A stretch of 64,000 bases of DNA from an uncultured Alphaproteobacteria bacterium (GCA_902613995.1 CACMJG010000006.1:36999-100998), one strand, 5' to 3'. Numbered from the stretch's first letter, positions 24,922-34,099 are shown. Notes: generated from the letters alone by a model not told the origin. Numbers and translations are program-made.

Positions 24922-26439
24922 ATGGATGCATCGATTCTTAATTACACGGTTAACGACAATGTTGCAAAGTTTTTAAACCAGACTCATAAGCTTTATATAA
25001 ACGGCAAGTGGGTTGATTCAAAATCAGGTAAAACTTTCGACGTGGAAGACCCTGCTACCGGAAAGAAAATATCAACTTGTGCGGCTGGAGATAAAAACGA
25101 CATTGATTTGGCAGTTTCAGCAGCGAGAAAATGCTTTGACTCAGGAAAATGGCATAGCGTTCCACCGAATGAAAAAGGGAAAATAATATGGAAAATAGCT
25201 GAACTGATAGATGATCATACGGAAGAGCTTGCACAATTAGAATCATTAGATAATGGTAAACCTGTAGCAATTGCAGCTGGTGCTGATGTTGCTTTATCTT
25301 CCGACATCTTTAGATACATGGCAGGTTGGGCAACAAAGATTGAAGGTGAAACTATTCCTATTTCTGTTCCATACACTCCTGGAGCCCAATATCATAGTTA
25401 TACTCTAAGAGAACCTGTTGGGGTTGTCGGTCAGATTATTCCATGGAACTTTCCGCTTCTTATGGCAGCTTGGAAATTATCAGTTGCTCTTGCTGCTGGA
25501 TGTACCATCGTTTTAAAGCCAGCTGAGCAAACACCGTTATCGGCGTTAAGATTAACTGAAATTATAAATAATTCTAATCTTTTACCTGAAGGAGTATTAA
25601 ACGTTGTTACTGGTTTTGGTGAAGACGCTGGAGCTCCTTTAGCTGCTCACCCTCATGTTGACAAAGTTGCGTTTACTGGCTCGACAGAAGTTGGTAAGTT
25701 AATTACTAAAGCATCAGCAGGAAACTTAAAAAAAGTTTCACTTGAGCTCGGTGGAAAATCACCAACCATAATCTTTCCAGACGCGGACATTGATGCAGCA
25801 ATTGCTGGAGCTGCTAGTGCTATTTTTTTTAATCATGGACAATGTTGTTGTGCTGGATCTAGATTGATGGCTCACGAGAAAGTTTTTGATCAAGTTGCTG
25901 AAGGTATTTCAAAGATAGCATCTAATATTAAAGTTGGTCCTGGGATGGACTCCTCGTCAGAAATGGGTCCGTTAGTTTCAGACGAACAATTTAAAAAAGT
26001 GTCAGGTTATATTGAATCTGGTAAATCCGAAGGTGGTGAAATCATTGCTGGTGGTAAGTATGATAACTCCTCGGGGGGACACTTTGTTCACCCAACTGTA
26101 TTTGCTAAAACTGATAAAGACATGTCAATAGTCAAAGAAGAGATATTTGGTCCAGTACTTTGTGCTCAACCATTCTCTGATCAAGATCTAGATAAAATTG
26201 CTGAAGTTGCCAATAACACCACATTTGGTCTAGCTGCAAGTGTATGGAGTCAAAACATCAGCACAGCTCACAAGTTAGCTGCCAAAATAAGGGCAGGAAC
26301 AGTTTGGGTAAATTGTCATAATATATTTGACGCGTCTCTGCCGTTTGGAGGATATAAAGAATCCGGATGGGGAAGAGAAATGGGTCATGAAGTTTTAAAA
26401 AACTACACAGAACTAAAAGCTGTAACTGTAAACCTCTAA
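24922..26439 (+). CDS. NAD-dependent aldehyde dehydrogenase
   Basis: Oxidises an aldehyde to its acid with NAD. The 505-residue protein follows the ALDH1/2-like pattern: IIPWNFP with Asn177, FTGSTEVGK near 251, the general base Glu275 in LELGGKS, and GQCCCAGSR with catalytic Cys309. EEIFGPVL, PFGGYKESGWGREMG and a final KAVTVNL complete the family. A strong GGAGGAA ribosome site lies upstream and a clear hairpin follows the stop, so it is probably a single-gene, well-expressed transcript. The substrate cannot be fixed; acetaldehyde, betaine aldehyde or a lipid aldehyde are all possible. Confidence 0.93.
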   Translation: MDASILNYTVNDNVAKFLNQTHKLYINGKWVDSKSGKTFDVEDPATGKKISTCAAGDKNDIDLAVSAARKCFDSGKWHSVPPNEKGKIIWKIAELIDDHTEELAQLESLDNGKPVAIAAGADVALSSDIFRYMAGWATKIEGETIPISVPYTPGAQYHSYTLREPVGVVGQIIPWNFPLLMAAWKLSVALAAGCTIVLKPAEQTPLSALRLTEIINNSNLLPEGVLNVVTGFGEDAGAPLAAHPHVDKVAFTGSTEVGKLITKASAGNLKKVSLELGGKSPTIIFPDADIDAAIAGAASAIFFNHGQCCCAGSRLMAHEKVFDQVAEGISKIASNIKVGPGMDSSSEMGPLVSDEQFKKVSGYIESGKSEGGEIIAGGKYDNSSGGHFVHPTVFAKTDKDMSIVKEEIFGPVLCAQPFSDQDLDKIAEVANNTTFGLAASVWSQNISTAHKLAAKIRAGTVWVNCHNIFDASLPFGGYKESGWGREMGHEVLKNYTELKAVTVNL

Positions 26440-26447
26440 ATTAAAAA

Positions 26448-26475
26448 AAAGCCAAGCATCTTGATGCTTGGCTTT
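26448..26475 (+). terminator. Intrinsic terminator-like hairpin after the aldehyde dehydrogenase gene
   Basis: GCCAAGCAT at 26451-26459 pairs perfectly with ATGCTTGGC at 26464-26472 around a four-base loop. The stem is flanked by eight A residues upstream and TTT downstream, giving extra A:T pairs. It begins about ten bases after the stop codon. The T tract is short for a plus-strand terminator, but the A run makes a long T tract on the other strand, so it may act in both directions. It is one of the few clear hairpins in the window. Confidence 0.7.
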
Positions 26476-26489
26476 AGTAAAGCTAATAA

Positions 26490-26762
26490 TTGAGTAAAAA
26501 AATACTGTACGATAGATTTATTTTTTTAAATAAGTTGATAGCATTTAGTTTCTCCTTACTTATTCTTTCTTTTTACTTTTCATTTATTTTTATAATTGGG
26601 TTTAAACCAGAAATATTAGGTATCTTACTCAATAATAGCTATGTTACAGTTGGAATTGTTTGGGGACTTTCTATAATTTTTTTTTCAATCATTCTTACAT
26701 TAGTCTATACTCTAATCTCAAACAATTTCCTCGATACAATTAAAGAAAAACTTAAAGAATGA
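26490..26762 (+). CDS. DUF485 (YjcH-like) small membrane protein
   Basis: A 90-residue protein with two strong membrane helices (about residues 17-38 and 50-76), which fits the DUF485/YjcH family that accompanies ActP-type solute:sodium symporters. The start is a TTG at 26490 ([10 protein letters not shown]); no ATG is available upstream of the first helix. It overlaps the symporter gene by four bases (ATGA), the usual arrangement of the yjcH-actP pair. Its function is not established beyond association with the transporter. Confidence 0.78.
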   Translation: MSKKILYDRFIFLNKLIAFSFSLLILSFYFSFIFIIGFKPEILGILLNNSYVTVGIVWGLSIIFFSIILTLVYTLISNNFLDTIKEKLKE

Positions 26763-28363
26763 TTTTTTTTTTTTCAATAATTACAACCCTTCTTCCGTCG
26801 TTTGTTCTAGCAAGTAATAATGAAAGCAATTACTTTGCAGCTATAATTTTTATTTTATTCGTTGTTGTTACACTTTTGATTACTTACTTTGCTTCAAAAA
26901 AAACGGATGTTAAAGAAAATTATTATGCTGCTGGAGGAAAAATTTCTGGATTTCAAAATGGTTTAGCTATAGCAGGTGATTATATGTCTGCAGCGTCATT
27001 TTTAGGAATTTCTGGATTAGTTTTTTATTCTGGTTTTGATGGATTGATTTATTCAATTGGTTTTTTAGTTGGATGGCCAATAATTCTGTTTTTAATTTCC
27101 GAAAGATTAAAAAACCTAGGTAAATTCACCTTTGCAGATATAACATCAATTCGATTAGAACAATCAAAGATTAGAATGCTTTCTGCTACAGGAACATTAG
27201 TAACTATTACTTTATACTTAATAGCGCAAATGGTTGGGGCAGGTTCACTCATTCAAATCCTATTTGGTTTACCTTATGAAGTTGCTGTATGCATCGTAGG
27301 TATTTTAATGATCATTTATGTTAGCTTTGGTGGAATGATTGCTACTACTTGGGTTCAAATCATCAAAGCTTTTTTATTAATTTTTGGAGCATCAATCTTA
27401 GCCTTTTTAGTTTTTAAAGAATTTGCTTTTAATTTAAGTAGTTTATTGGAACAAGCAGTTAAGGTACATGAAAGTAAAATGGAAATATTATTTCCTGGAA
27501 AACTGATTGATGACCCCATATCAGCTATTTCGCTGGGTATTGCATTAATTTTAGGTACTGCTGGTTTACCCCACATATTAATGCGATTTTTTACAGTACC
27601 CGATGCTAAAAGTGCAAGGATCTCAGCACTTTATGCAACCACATTTATTGGATATTTTTACATCCTTACTTTTGTAATAGGTTTTGGCGCAATTGTGTTC
27701 TTATCCGATAACTCTATTTATCTAAATGAGAGCGGTAAATTAATTGGTTCAAATAATATGGCAGCAATACATTTGTCACATTCAATAGGAGGCGATGTTT
27801 TTCTTGGATTTATATCAGCAGTGGCATTTGCGACAATATTAGCAGTTGTTTCTGGACTCACGTTAGCAGGTGCTTCAGCAATTGGGAGAGATTTATTTGT
27901 TTATGTTATAAAAAAGGGTGATGCAGACGAAAAAACTGAATTAAAAGTTTCTAAAGTGTCGAGCGTTGTTATAGGTATAATTGCTATTGTTCTCGGAATA
28001 TTTTTTGAGGGGCAAAACGTAGCTTTTATGGTTGGCTTGGCGTTCGCAGTTGCAGCAAGTACAAATTTCCCAATTCTTTTTCTTACAATTATATGGAAAA
28101 ATTTAACTACAAAAGGTGCTTATTATGGTGGTATGATTGGTCTTTTAACTACAATAGCATTAGTTATATTAGGACCAACAATATGGGTAGAGGTATTCGG
28201 TTTTAAGAAACCCATTTTTCCATATAAATATCCAGCAATCTTTACAGTAAGTATTTCATTCTTGGCAATATTTGTAATTTCAATTATGGATAAAACAACA
28301 AAAAAAACTGAGAATCATAAAAAATTTGAAAAGCTTACCAGAAAAGCTTATCTCGGGGAGTAA
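26759..28363 (+). CDS. Solute:sodium symporter, ActP/acetate permease-like
   Basis: A 534-residue inner-membrane transporter with about 13-14 hydrophobic segments. Family signatures include the [20 protein letters not shown] stretch near residue 60, the sodium-site region [12 protein letters not shown] and [11 protein letters not shown]. Coupling to a DUF485 gene points to the ActP (acetate/glycolate, monocarboxylate) branch of the SSS family. The true solute is not known. Uptake of a C2 acid would fit a heterotroph with an aldehyde dehydrogenase encoded just upstream. Confidence 0.9.
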   Translation: MIFFFSIITTLLPSFVLASNNESNYFAAIIFILFVVVTLLITYFASKKTDVKENYYAAGGKISGFQNGLAIAGDYMSAASFLGISGLVFYSGFDGLIYSIGFLVGWPIILFLISERLKNLGKFTFADITSIRLEQSKIRMLSATGTLVTITLYLIAQMVGAGSLIQILFGLPYEVAVCIVGILMIIYVSFGGMIATTWVQIIKAFLLIFGASILAFLVFKEFAFNLSSLLEQAVKVHESKMEILFPGKLIDDPISAISLGIALILGTAGLPHILMRFFTVPDAKSARISALYATTFIGYFYILTFVIGFGAIVFLSDNSIYLNESGKLIGSNNMAAIHLSHSIGGDVFLGFISAVAFATILAVVSGLTLAGASAIGRDLFVYVIKKGDADEKTELKVSKVSSVVIGIIAIVLGIFFEGQNVAFMVGLAFAVAASTNFPILFLTIIWKNLTTKGAYYGGMIGLLTTIALVILGPTIWVEVFGFKKPIFPYKYPAIFTVSISFLAIFVISIMDKTTKKTENHKKFEKLTRKAYLGE

Positions 28364-28367
28364 CTAG

Positions 28368-28637
28368 TTGCTTTTTCTAAATATCAACGAGCCAACCCCG
28401 AGTGAAATAAGAGAATGGATGAAATTAAATAATTTAAATATTAGAAACGCATCAGATGCATTAGGAATTAGTAAAAGGCAGTTTTCAAGAATCTTATCTG
28501 GAGAATCCAAAGCAAAAAGATTGCATGCACTTGCAATGCAAATGGTATGGCTAATCAATGAAAATAAAAAGAAGATTATAGACGAAAACCAAAATAAAAC
28601 CTTGCCAACAAAAACTATAAAGATTCCGATTCGTTGA
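28368..28637 (+). CDS. Small helix-turn-helix DNA-binding protein
   Basis: An 89-residue protein with an XRE-like helix-turn-helix: PSEIREWMKLNNLNIRNASD, then ALGISKRQFSRILSGES as the recognition part (about residues 11-46). A C-terminal helix and a basic tail (NKKKIIDENQNKT) follow. The start is an in-frame TTG four bases after the symporter stop; the ATG further in would cut into the first helix. Position suggests a local regulator of the symporter operon, but the target is unknown. It faces the convergent glycosyltransferase gene with a five-base gap. Confidence 0.68.
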   Translation: MLFLNINEPTPSEIREWMKLNNLNIRNASDALGISKRQFSRILSGESKAKRLHALAMQMVWLINENKKKIIDENQNKTLPTKTIKIPIR

Positions 28638-28642
28638 ATAAA

Positions 28643-29560
28643 TTAGTCTTTAAAGAGAAGAAAATTCATTCTTTTATTTTCATATCTTACTTTTTTTATG
28701 ATATCTAAAATAAGGCCTGAGAAAAAACTTAGAAAAGAGAGTATCATAAGAAAGCCAGCCAATATAGCTGAAGGAATCCTTTCTACAAGACCAGTATAGT
28801 AGAACTCTGCTACAACTGGCACACCTATAAATAATGATAAAGAAAGAAAGATTAAACTAAACATACTGAAAAATAAGAGTGGTTTTTCGTCTTTTATAAG
28901 AATTAAGATTAGTTTAAGTATTTTAGTACCATCTTTAAATGTATTTAGTTTGCTAAAAGAACCTTCAGTTCTTGCGCTATAGTTACATTCATACTCAGAA
29001 ACTTCTAATTTCTGCTCTAAAGCATGAATTGTAAGTTCAGCTTCAATTTCAAATTCGTCTGAATATACGGGAAAAGTTTTAACGAATCTTTTTGAAAAAA
29101 CTCTAAATCCAGAAAAAATGTCAGTTATGTCTTTACCAAAAAAAAGATTAACAAAATTTGAAAAAAATTTGTTACCAATTACGTGACCTTTCCTATAAGC
29201 TTGCGTATCTTTATGCACTCTTTTTCCTACAATCATGTCGTAATTAAATTTTTCCATTAATTCAAGCATCTTGTTTAAATTTGATAAATCGTAAGTATAA
29301 TCTCCATCTACCATTACGAAATAATCGGCATCAATTTTATCTGAAAACATGCTTCTTACAACATTCCCTTTACCCTTTTTGTTTATAAACCTCACTTCGA
29401 CACCATTCTTTTTTGCAATCTGAACAGACTGATCCTTTGATCCGTTGTCATAAACAATAATTCTTGATTTGGGAGTTATTTTTTTTATTTGTTTAATAAC
29501 GTTTGCTATCCCTTTCTCTTCATTGAGACAAGGAATTTGTACAACAATTTTTTTTTTCAT
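28643..29560 (-). CDS. Glycosyltransferase family 2, dolichol/undecaprenyl-phosphate sugar type, membrane-anchored
   Basis: A 305-residue GT2 enzyme. The GT-A part opens with VQIPCLNEEKGI, then YDNGSKDQS and VDGDYTYD, which carry the nucleotide-sugar and metal aspartates as in polyprenyl-phosphate mannosyl- or glucosyltransferases. FSGFRVFSKRF follows, and two C-terminal membrane helices anchor it (about residues 225-285). The ATG at 29560 overlaps the yaaA stop as TGATG; an in-frame GTG at 29563 gives one extra residue. It probably charges a lipid-phosphate carrier for surface glycan assembly. Confidence 0.85.
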   Translation of the reverse strand: MKKKIVVQIPCLNEEKGIANVIKQIKKITPKSRIIVYDNGSKDQSVQIAKKNGVEVRFINKKGKGNVVRSMFSDKIDADYFVMVDGDYTYDLSNLNKMLELMEKFNYDMIVGKRVHKDTQAYRKGHVIGNKFFSNFVNLFFGKDITDIFSGFRVFSKRFVKTFPVYSDEFEIEAELTIHALEQKLEVSEYECNYSARTEGSFSKLNTFKDGTKILKLILILIKDEKPLLFFSMFSLIFLSLSLFIGVPVVAEFYYTGLVERIPSAILAGFLMILSFLSFFSGLILDIIKKVRYENKRMNFLLFKD

Positions 29561-30318
29561 CACTTAGAAATAAATAGAAATTTGTTATTTTTGTTATCAA
29601 ATTCATAAAATTTGAATTTAAATTGATTGAATTTTTTTATTTCTTCAAGACATGTGATTTTATTTGAAATAATGTGATTAGCCATTGCACCTCGCATTTT
29701 TTTGATAACCATACCAATGCCTGCTAACTTCTCATCTTTTACTTTTTTAAAATCAAAGCTGACCACTTTATTGTCTAATTTTTCAAAATTAACAACTGAA
29801 GAGTATTCATTTGATGAAAGATTAAATAAAAAATTAGACTTACTATTTCGAATCTCTTTGTTGAGATTAGATGTTAATTTATTACTCCAAAAGTTATATA
29901 AATCTCCACCAATTAAACCATTGATTTTTGTTCCCATTTCAAGTCTGTAAGGTTCTATTAAATCAAATGGTTTTAATATTCCATATAATCCTGATAGTAT
30001 TCTCAGCCTTTTTTGTGCGTAGGTCAGACAAGAGGAACCAAGTGATCTTATTGCTAATCCATTAAAGGTATCACCAGAAAAAAGAAAACCAGCGGCTTTT
30101 TTAATATTTGATTTTTTTGAAATATTTTTAAATCTATCAAAATTTAGTTTTGCCAAAGAATCACTTACATTCATTAAAGATTTAATCTCATCTACATTTA
30201 GAGTTTTAATTTTTTGTATTAGCTGTCTAGATTCAGTTAAAAATAAAGGTAAAGAATGATTTATTTTAAGAACTTCATCATTTAGATCTAAGTTTTTGGA
30301 TGGTGAAATAATAATCAT
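29560..30318 (-). CDS. yaaA: YaaA, peroxide stress resistance protein
   Basis: A 252-residue DUF328/UPF0246 protein. It opens with MIIISPSKNLD and has NGLAIRSL, RILSGLYGILKPFDLI, PYRLEMGTKI, and NYFW-like motifs of the family, and ends with KFYEFDNKNNKFLFISK. In Escherichia coli YaaA lowers intracellular iron-driven oxidative DNA damage. Full length; the 3' end is coupled to the glycosyltransferase gene. No peroxide-responsive promoter was identified. Confidence 0.92.
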   Translation of the reverse strand: MIIISPSKNLDLNDEVLKINHSLPLFLTESRQLIQKIKTLNVDEIKSLMNVSDSLAKLNFDRFKNISKKSNIKKAAGFLFSGDTFNGLAIRSLGSSCLTYAQKRLRILSGLYGILKPFDLIEPYRLEMGTKINGLIGGDLYNFWSNKLTSNLNKEIRNSKSNFLFNLSSNEYSSVVNFEKLDNKVVSFDFKKVKDEKLAGIGMVIKKMRGAMANHIISNKITCLEEIKKFNQFKFKFYEFDNKNNKFLFISK

Positions 30319-30358
30319 ATTTATATGATATAATATTATTAAGAAAAAATTAAATATA

Positions 30359-30832
30359 TTATTTCATCATTGCCCATTGACCGCTTTTTTCTCTACACGC
30401 AGCTCCAAAAGTGTTTGAGGCTTGATCGTCAACGACGTAAATATTTTCAATTAATCGACATTCAGGGGAACCAAAATACCCTTTTATTTTTACAACACCT
30501 TTATTACCACTTTTAGGGTTTCGCCAATATCCAGAATTAACATCTGCGTTATTGTCGTTAATTTCTAAAACTCTTAAAGTTTCTTTTTTAAAAAAGTAAT
30601 AGTCATCTTGATTAACAAAGTCTGTTAAGGTAGCTCCTAATACTGCACCTAAAGTTGATCCTATTGTAGTAGAAAATAGATCTCCGTCTCCTAATTGATA
30701 TCCGAAATAACCGCCTACTGCAGTGGATGTAGTTTTCACAAATGTACTTTTATCGAAGTTTCCAGATGGTGTACATGAAGCTAGAAAAGAACTGATGATT
30801 ATAACTTTAACAAATTTAAACTTATTTCTCAA
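30359..30832 (-). CDS. Small lipoprotein with glycine-zipper-like segment
   Basis: A 157-residue lipoprotein: hydrophobic leader with lipobox FLASC (Cys20), then two Gly/Ala-rich stretches (TAVGGYFGYQLG and TLGAVLGATLT) and a beta-rich C-terminal domain ending CREKSGQWAMMK. The pattern matches the lipoprotein at 8431-8895, including a Cys-rich ending. It belongs to the 17-kDa antigen/surface-lipoprotein group by appearance, with no known function. Its 5' end overlaps the next upstream gene by 11 bases. Confidence 0.72.
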   Translation of the reverse strand: MRNKFKFVKVIIISSFLASCTPSGNFDKSTFVKTTSTAVGGYFGYQLGDGDLFSTTIGSTLGAVLGATLTDFVNQDDYYFFKKETLRVLEINDNNADVNSGYWRNPKSGNKGVVKIKGYFGSPECRLIENIYVVDDQASNTFGAACREKSGQWAMMK

Positions 30833-31295
30833 AATATCTCTCCATTACAATATTTCTATTATTTGAATTAATAATGGATTTTGAAAAATTATTATTATTT
30901 CTTAATTCTATCATTCTAGAGGAATATTTTTTATTAATAAGACTTTTATCTAAATTGTTGAGATAATTTAATTTATCTACTCTTTGATTAACTGATATTA
31001 TGTTGGCATCGTGTTTGTCTAAGAGAAAGTTTTTCTTGTATGCAAGTTTTGATAAATTTTGTATAGATTCTGGTGTTAAACCAAAAGGATCCAAAAAATT
31101 ACTATCGTGAAGATTCTTTAATACATATCCAATTGAACCAGCCAATGTAGCATATTGTAAGGTATAACTTAAGCTTCTAGTTTTAGGATTTTCAATACCA
31201 GCTGCACCCTCACTACCAAAAACTTCACTAAAAGTGTTACTTTTTAGCTGAGGGCAAAATGTAACTGTAAAAAGAAATAATATTATTTTAATCAT
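30822..31295 (-). CDS. Secreted protein of unknown function
   Basis: A 157-residue protein when begun at the ATG at 31295, which gives a signal peptide MIKIILFLFTVTFCPQLKSN. A TTG at 31346 would add 17 residues, but would place this leader inside the protein. The mature part has a Gly-containing hydrophobic stretch (ATLAGSIGYVL) and a long polar, Asn-rich tail (RNNNNFSKSIINSNNRN). I do not recognise the family. It lies in an overlapping cluster of three small secreted proteins. Confidence 0.6.
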   Translation of the reverse strand: MIKIILFLFTVTFCPQLKSNTFSEVFGSEGAAGIENPKTRSLSYTLQYATLAGSIGYVLKNLHDSNFLDPFGLTPESIQNLSKLAYKKNFLLDKHDANIISVNQRVDKLNYLNNLDKSLINKKYSSRMIELRNNNNFSKSIINSNNRNIVMERYFEK

Positions 31296-31332
31296 TAATC
31301 TATGAAACGACTTACTACAAATTTGTTTAGTT

Positions 31333-31623
31333 TTAAAATTTATCAATTTCTTCTATTAAAAGCAGTTTCTGTTGGATTGGTAACTCTCTAAAATACTTAG
31401 GAGAAACTTTTCTTTTTTTACTTTGATGAAATTTATCAAAAACTTCCTCTTTTAGAGCGTAATTATTTGAATATTCTAATGAATTATCGAAACGTTGGTC
31501 GAGTATTAGACCTGTACCAATTCCAATGAGGGAAATCTCAAAAAGATTTAAAGATTCAACTCTTTCTGAATTGAGTGAAATTAAAAGAAAAATAAATACC
31601 AATAACTTTTTTGAACTCAACAT
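31333..31623 (-). CDS. Small secreted protein of unknown function
   Basis: A 96-residue protein starting at the ATG at 31623, with a basic N terminus and hydrophobic segment (KKLLVFIFLLISLNS), then a short Gly-rich hydrophobic segment (IGIGTGLILDQRF). The tail is charged and ends PIQQKLLLIEEIDKF. I do not recognise it. It is first of three tightly spaced minus-strand genes ending at 30359; all carry a leader and a single Gly-rich hydrophobic segment or pair, which suggests a small envelope complex or locally duplicated genes. Confidence 0.55.
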   Translation of the reverse strand: MLSSKKLLVFIFLLISLNSERVESLNLFEISLIGIGTGLILDQRFDNSLEYSNNYALKEEVFDKFHQSKKRKVSPKYFRELPIQQKLLLIEEIDKF

Positions 31624-31680
31624 AATTTTCAATAATTCTAAATTAATTATCTATAAATTTTAGTTTTTTACAACAATTAT

Positions 31681-32712
31681 TCAAAGTGCGTATTGCCATC
31701 CAATCATAAGCCTAAAAGTTTCTTGCATCTGTAATCCTCTTAAATTTTGATAAATTGGAAACATTCCTTCTATTCCTATTCTGTGATTTTTAAAGATTTT
31801 ACTTGTATTAACTAGATTTACTCCGAAACCTAAATTTATCTTATTGTGTCCTTTATTATGTGAATCCATTGCAGGGCTCATTCTTGGGTTCATTTCATTA
31901 TCTGAACCATTCATTTTCTTTTGATAATTATAGTTAATTCTTATTGAAGAACTAACATTTTCAATCCAACGATAAGACGACCATAAATTTAACTCAAATA
32001 CATCGCCATACTTATAATTTTTAGAATTATTTCCTGATAATGCTTTTTTATAGAGGAGCTGCTCTCCAATTTTTAATTTTCCAAATTTGTTAATATTATT
32101 CAAAAAAAATAATATATCATAAGTACCAGTACCATTTTGCATAGAATAACCTAACCTAGTATTAGATGACGCTGGAGTTGTATCTCTTTGATCAATATTT
32201 CCAGTAGGAAGACTTAAGCCGGTTCCAATGTGAGTTCTAGCAAGATCATTATTAAATATATTAATCAGCGCGGATATTCTTGTATCACCAAAACCAGAGG
32301 AATTAATATTAAAACGTGAACCACCAGCCATTGGCATTCTTTGTTGAGTCATTACTTTTTCTTGATAACTTGTCATTAGCATAAAAGTTAAATTATCTAG
32401 CGGAGCATACATCCCGCCAAACATATGCATATTCATTTTCATTGATATTGGAGCATTCATATAATTACCTAAGTTATTTGATGTACCGTTTGGAGATGAC
32501 ATCACTGAATTTGTATTCATTTTTTTTGTTCCGTTTGCAACATTATTCATATTCATTTTACCCAAACGGTAAGAAAACATTAATTCACCTTTTTTATGCA
32601 TATGGTCTCCCATAATTGATATTGGTCCATGGCTATCAGCAAGCTGTATTTCATCTGCATTAATAAAAAATGAGATCGTAACTAATATAGTTAAAACTAA
32701 GAAATTAAACAT
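31681..32712 (-). CDS. Methionine-rich putative outer-membrane beta-barrel protein
   Basis: A 343-residue exported protein with a cleavable leader (about 1-19). The mature start DSHGPISIMGDHMHKKGELMFSYRLG and the Met/Asn/His-rich stretches MGDHMH, KMNMNN, SMKMNMHMFGG are striking. The rest is alternating beta strands with many Gly and aromatic turns, ending in an aromatic-containing barrel-like terminus (MIGWQYAL). I recall a poorly described family of proteobacterial barrel proteins with this start and a GLSLPTG motif, often near copper genes. Met and His clusters could bind copper. A good AAGGA ribosome site precedes the ATG, 42 bases after the small Cys-rich gene. Confidence 0.68.
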   Translation of the reverse strand: MFNFLVLTILVTISFFINADEIQLADSHGPISIMGDHMHKKGELMFSYRLGKMNMNNVANGTKKMNTNSVMSSPNGTSNNLGNYMNAPISMKMNMHMFGGMYAPLDNLTFMLMTSYQEKVMTQQRMPMAGGSRFNINSSGFGDTRISALINIFNNDLARTHIGTGLSLPTGNIDQRDTTPASSNTRLGYSMQNGTGTYDILFFLNNINKFGKLKIGEQLLYKKALSGNNSKNYKYGDVFELNLWSSYRWIENVSSSIRINYNYQKKMNGSDNEMNPRMSPAMDSHNKGHNKINLGFGVNLVNTSKIFKNHRIGIEGMFPIYQNLRGLQMQETFRLMIGWQYAL

Positions 32713-32753
32713 TATTTATCCTTTCAAGAAATTAGTAAAAAAAATTAAGAAAG

Positions 32754-33059
32754 TTAAATAATTGGCGGTGAGTTAGCCTTTTCTTCAATAGGTTTAGTTT
32801 TAGTAAGGAAAGTTTTGTGATTGTTGATTTGAGATTTATTTAAGAAATATTTTCTAGAATCTTTTGCATGAATTAATTGATCCCTATCACATAAACAATT
32901 GTTTTCACATTGCTCATCAATATCGTTTTTTTCAGAGGAACAAATATTATCTTGACCTAAAATATAAGAGCTAACGTTGAAACTGGAGAAAGTAAATAAT
33001 ATGAAGAATAGAATGGTTAAAGATCTAAATATTTTAGAGAAAAGATTAATAGAAGACAT
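32754..33059 (-). CDS. Small Cys-rich exported protein
   Basis: A 101-residue protein with a hydrophobic N-terminal segment (about residues 10-30) and a mature part holding a cluster of four cysteines in CSSEKNDIDEQCENNCLCDRD. The C-terminal half is basic and ends in prolines. Nothing like a known redox CxxC enzyme is seen, and the spacing of the cysteines suggests metal binding or disulfides. It directly precedes the Met-rich barrel gene, so both probably come from one transcript and one process, perhaps metal handling. Gene reality rests on its leader and tight operon spacing. Confidence 0.55.
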   Translation of the reverse strand: MSSINLFSKIFRSLTILFFILFTFSSFNVSSYILGQDNICSSEKNDIDEQCENNCLCDRDQLIHAKDSRKYFLNKSQINNHKTFLTKTKPIEEKANSPPII

Positions 33060-33108
33060 TTTTACTTAAAGTTTTATTTACGATATTCTTTCATAAACAA
33101 AAAATCAA

Positions 33109-33831
33109 TTATATTTTGAAATGAACTTTGGAATTTCTTTTTTTCTCAAAAAAATAAGTCCAACCATATATCGAAACTAATCTATAATTATTTTTAATAA
33201 AATACTTATAAATATTATTTTTAAGCGGTGGGCAGTTCTCGTCATGAATCTCAATTGAAACTAAATTTGGATTATATTTTCTTATATTAAAACCTTTCAG
33301 AACATTCATTTCATAACCCTCAACGTCTATGTTCAGATAGTGAATTGTTTTAATTCTATTTTTACTAAGAATCTGGTTTAAAGTTGTTTGTTGTATTTCT
33401 TTAATTAATGGCTCTTTATTGACACTCTTGGAAGTATATTTTTTAAATTTCTCATCAACAGTATTCATTGTACAATTTTCATAGAAAATATATGAATTTA
33501 CTTTTTTTTCATTTGAACCAATAGAAATGTTTAAATTAAAATCATTCCTCCTAAAAAACTTATATAAATTAATGCATCTCTCTGAGATATCAAAATTCAT
33601 ACCTTTCCATCCTTTTTTATGTAATAAGAATGTCAACGAATTAATTTTGGGTTGATTGCAACCTATATCTATGTAAAACCCGTTATTCAGATCGGAAAAG
33701 TAATTGTAAACAAAAAGATCCTCTCCAAAACAATCTGAAAATGATTTAAGTGGTTTATGTAACCAATTTTGAATTACGTTGTAAAAAAACGTACTTTTCA
33801 ATTTCTTTCTCAATGTTTTGAAGTAACTCAT
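33109..33831 (-). CDS. FkbM-family methyltransferase
   Basis: A 240-residue SAM-dependent methyltransferase. The SAM motif is FYIDIGCNQPKINSLT, followed by MNFDIS (acidic end of strand 2) and NIDVEGYEMNVLKGF, hallmarks of the FkbM family, which O-methylates sugars of glycans or natural products. The start was taken as the ATG at 33831; a TTG at 33870 could add 13 residues. It stands apart from a larger glycan cluster, so the substrate is unknown. A perfect AT-rich inverted repeat lies about 90 bases upstream. Confidence 0.83.
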   Translation of the reverse strand: MSYFKTLRKKLKSTFFYNVIQNWLHKPLKSFSDCFGEDLFVYNYFSDLNNGFYIDIGCNQPKINSLTFLLHKKGWKGMNFDISERCINLYKFFRRNDFNLNISIGSNEKKVNSYIFYENCTMNTVDEKFKKYTSKSVNKEPLIKEIQQTTLNQILSKNRIKTIHYLNIDVEGYEMNVLKGFNIRKYNPNLVSIEIHDENCPPLKNNIYKYFIKNNYRLVSIYGWTYFFEKKRNSKVHFKI

Positions 33832-33923
33832 ATATTTTAAATTGTTAAATCTAATTTTTAGGTTATTCAATTTTTAAAAAAATTTTAAGATTATTATAGT
33901 AAATTATGAACGTATAACTAAGA

Positions 33924-33945
33924 CTTATTAAAATTATTTAATAAG
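33924..33945. repeat. AT-rich inverted repeat upstream of the FkbM gene
   Basis: CTTATTAAA (33924-33932) and TTTAATAAG (33937-33945) form a perfect nine-base inverted repeat with a four-base centre. It lies between the tRNA-Met gene and the FkbM gene, both on the minus strand. There is no following T run, so it is not a standard terminator. In such AT-rich DNA a chance repeat is possible. Confidence 0.3.
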
Positions 33946-34022
33946 AGGTATTCATTTCTGATTAACTATTTAACAAATATGATTAAAGGTCGGTGAATTC
34001 GCCTTCCCTTTTCAAGTTTTGA

Positions 34023-34099
34023 TGGTAGCGGAGGAGGGACTTGAACCCCCGACACGCGGATTATGATTCCGCTGCTCTAACCACCTGAGCTACTCCGCC
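34023..34099 (-). tRNA. tRNA-Met (anticodon CAT), elongator
   Basis: A 77-base cloverleaf on the minus strand with CCA encoded. The seven-base acceptor stem starts GGCGGAG and pairs with CTCCGCT with a G-U first pair. The anticodon stem GCGGA/TCCGC encloses loop ATCATAA (anticodon CAT), and the T loop reads GTTCAAGTC. It lacks the three G:C pairs of the initiator anticodon stem and has a paired first base, so it is the elongator methionine tRNA. A lysidine-type isoleucine tRNA with CAT is unlikely, as the acceptor stem matches alphaproteobacterial Met tRNA. Confidence 0.95.

Noticed and set aside
33924..33945. Terminator of tRNA-Met
   Set aside because: The inverted repeat is AT-only, lacks a following T tract and is nearly 80 bases from the tRNA end.
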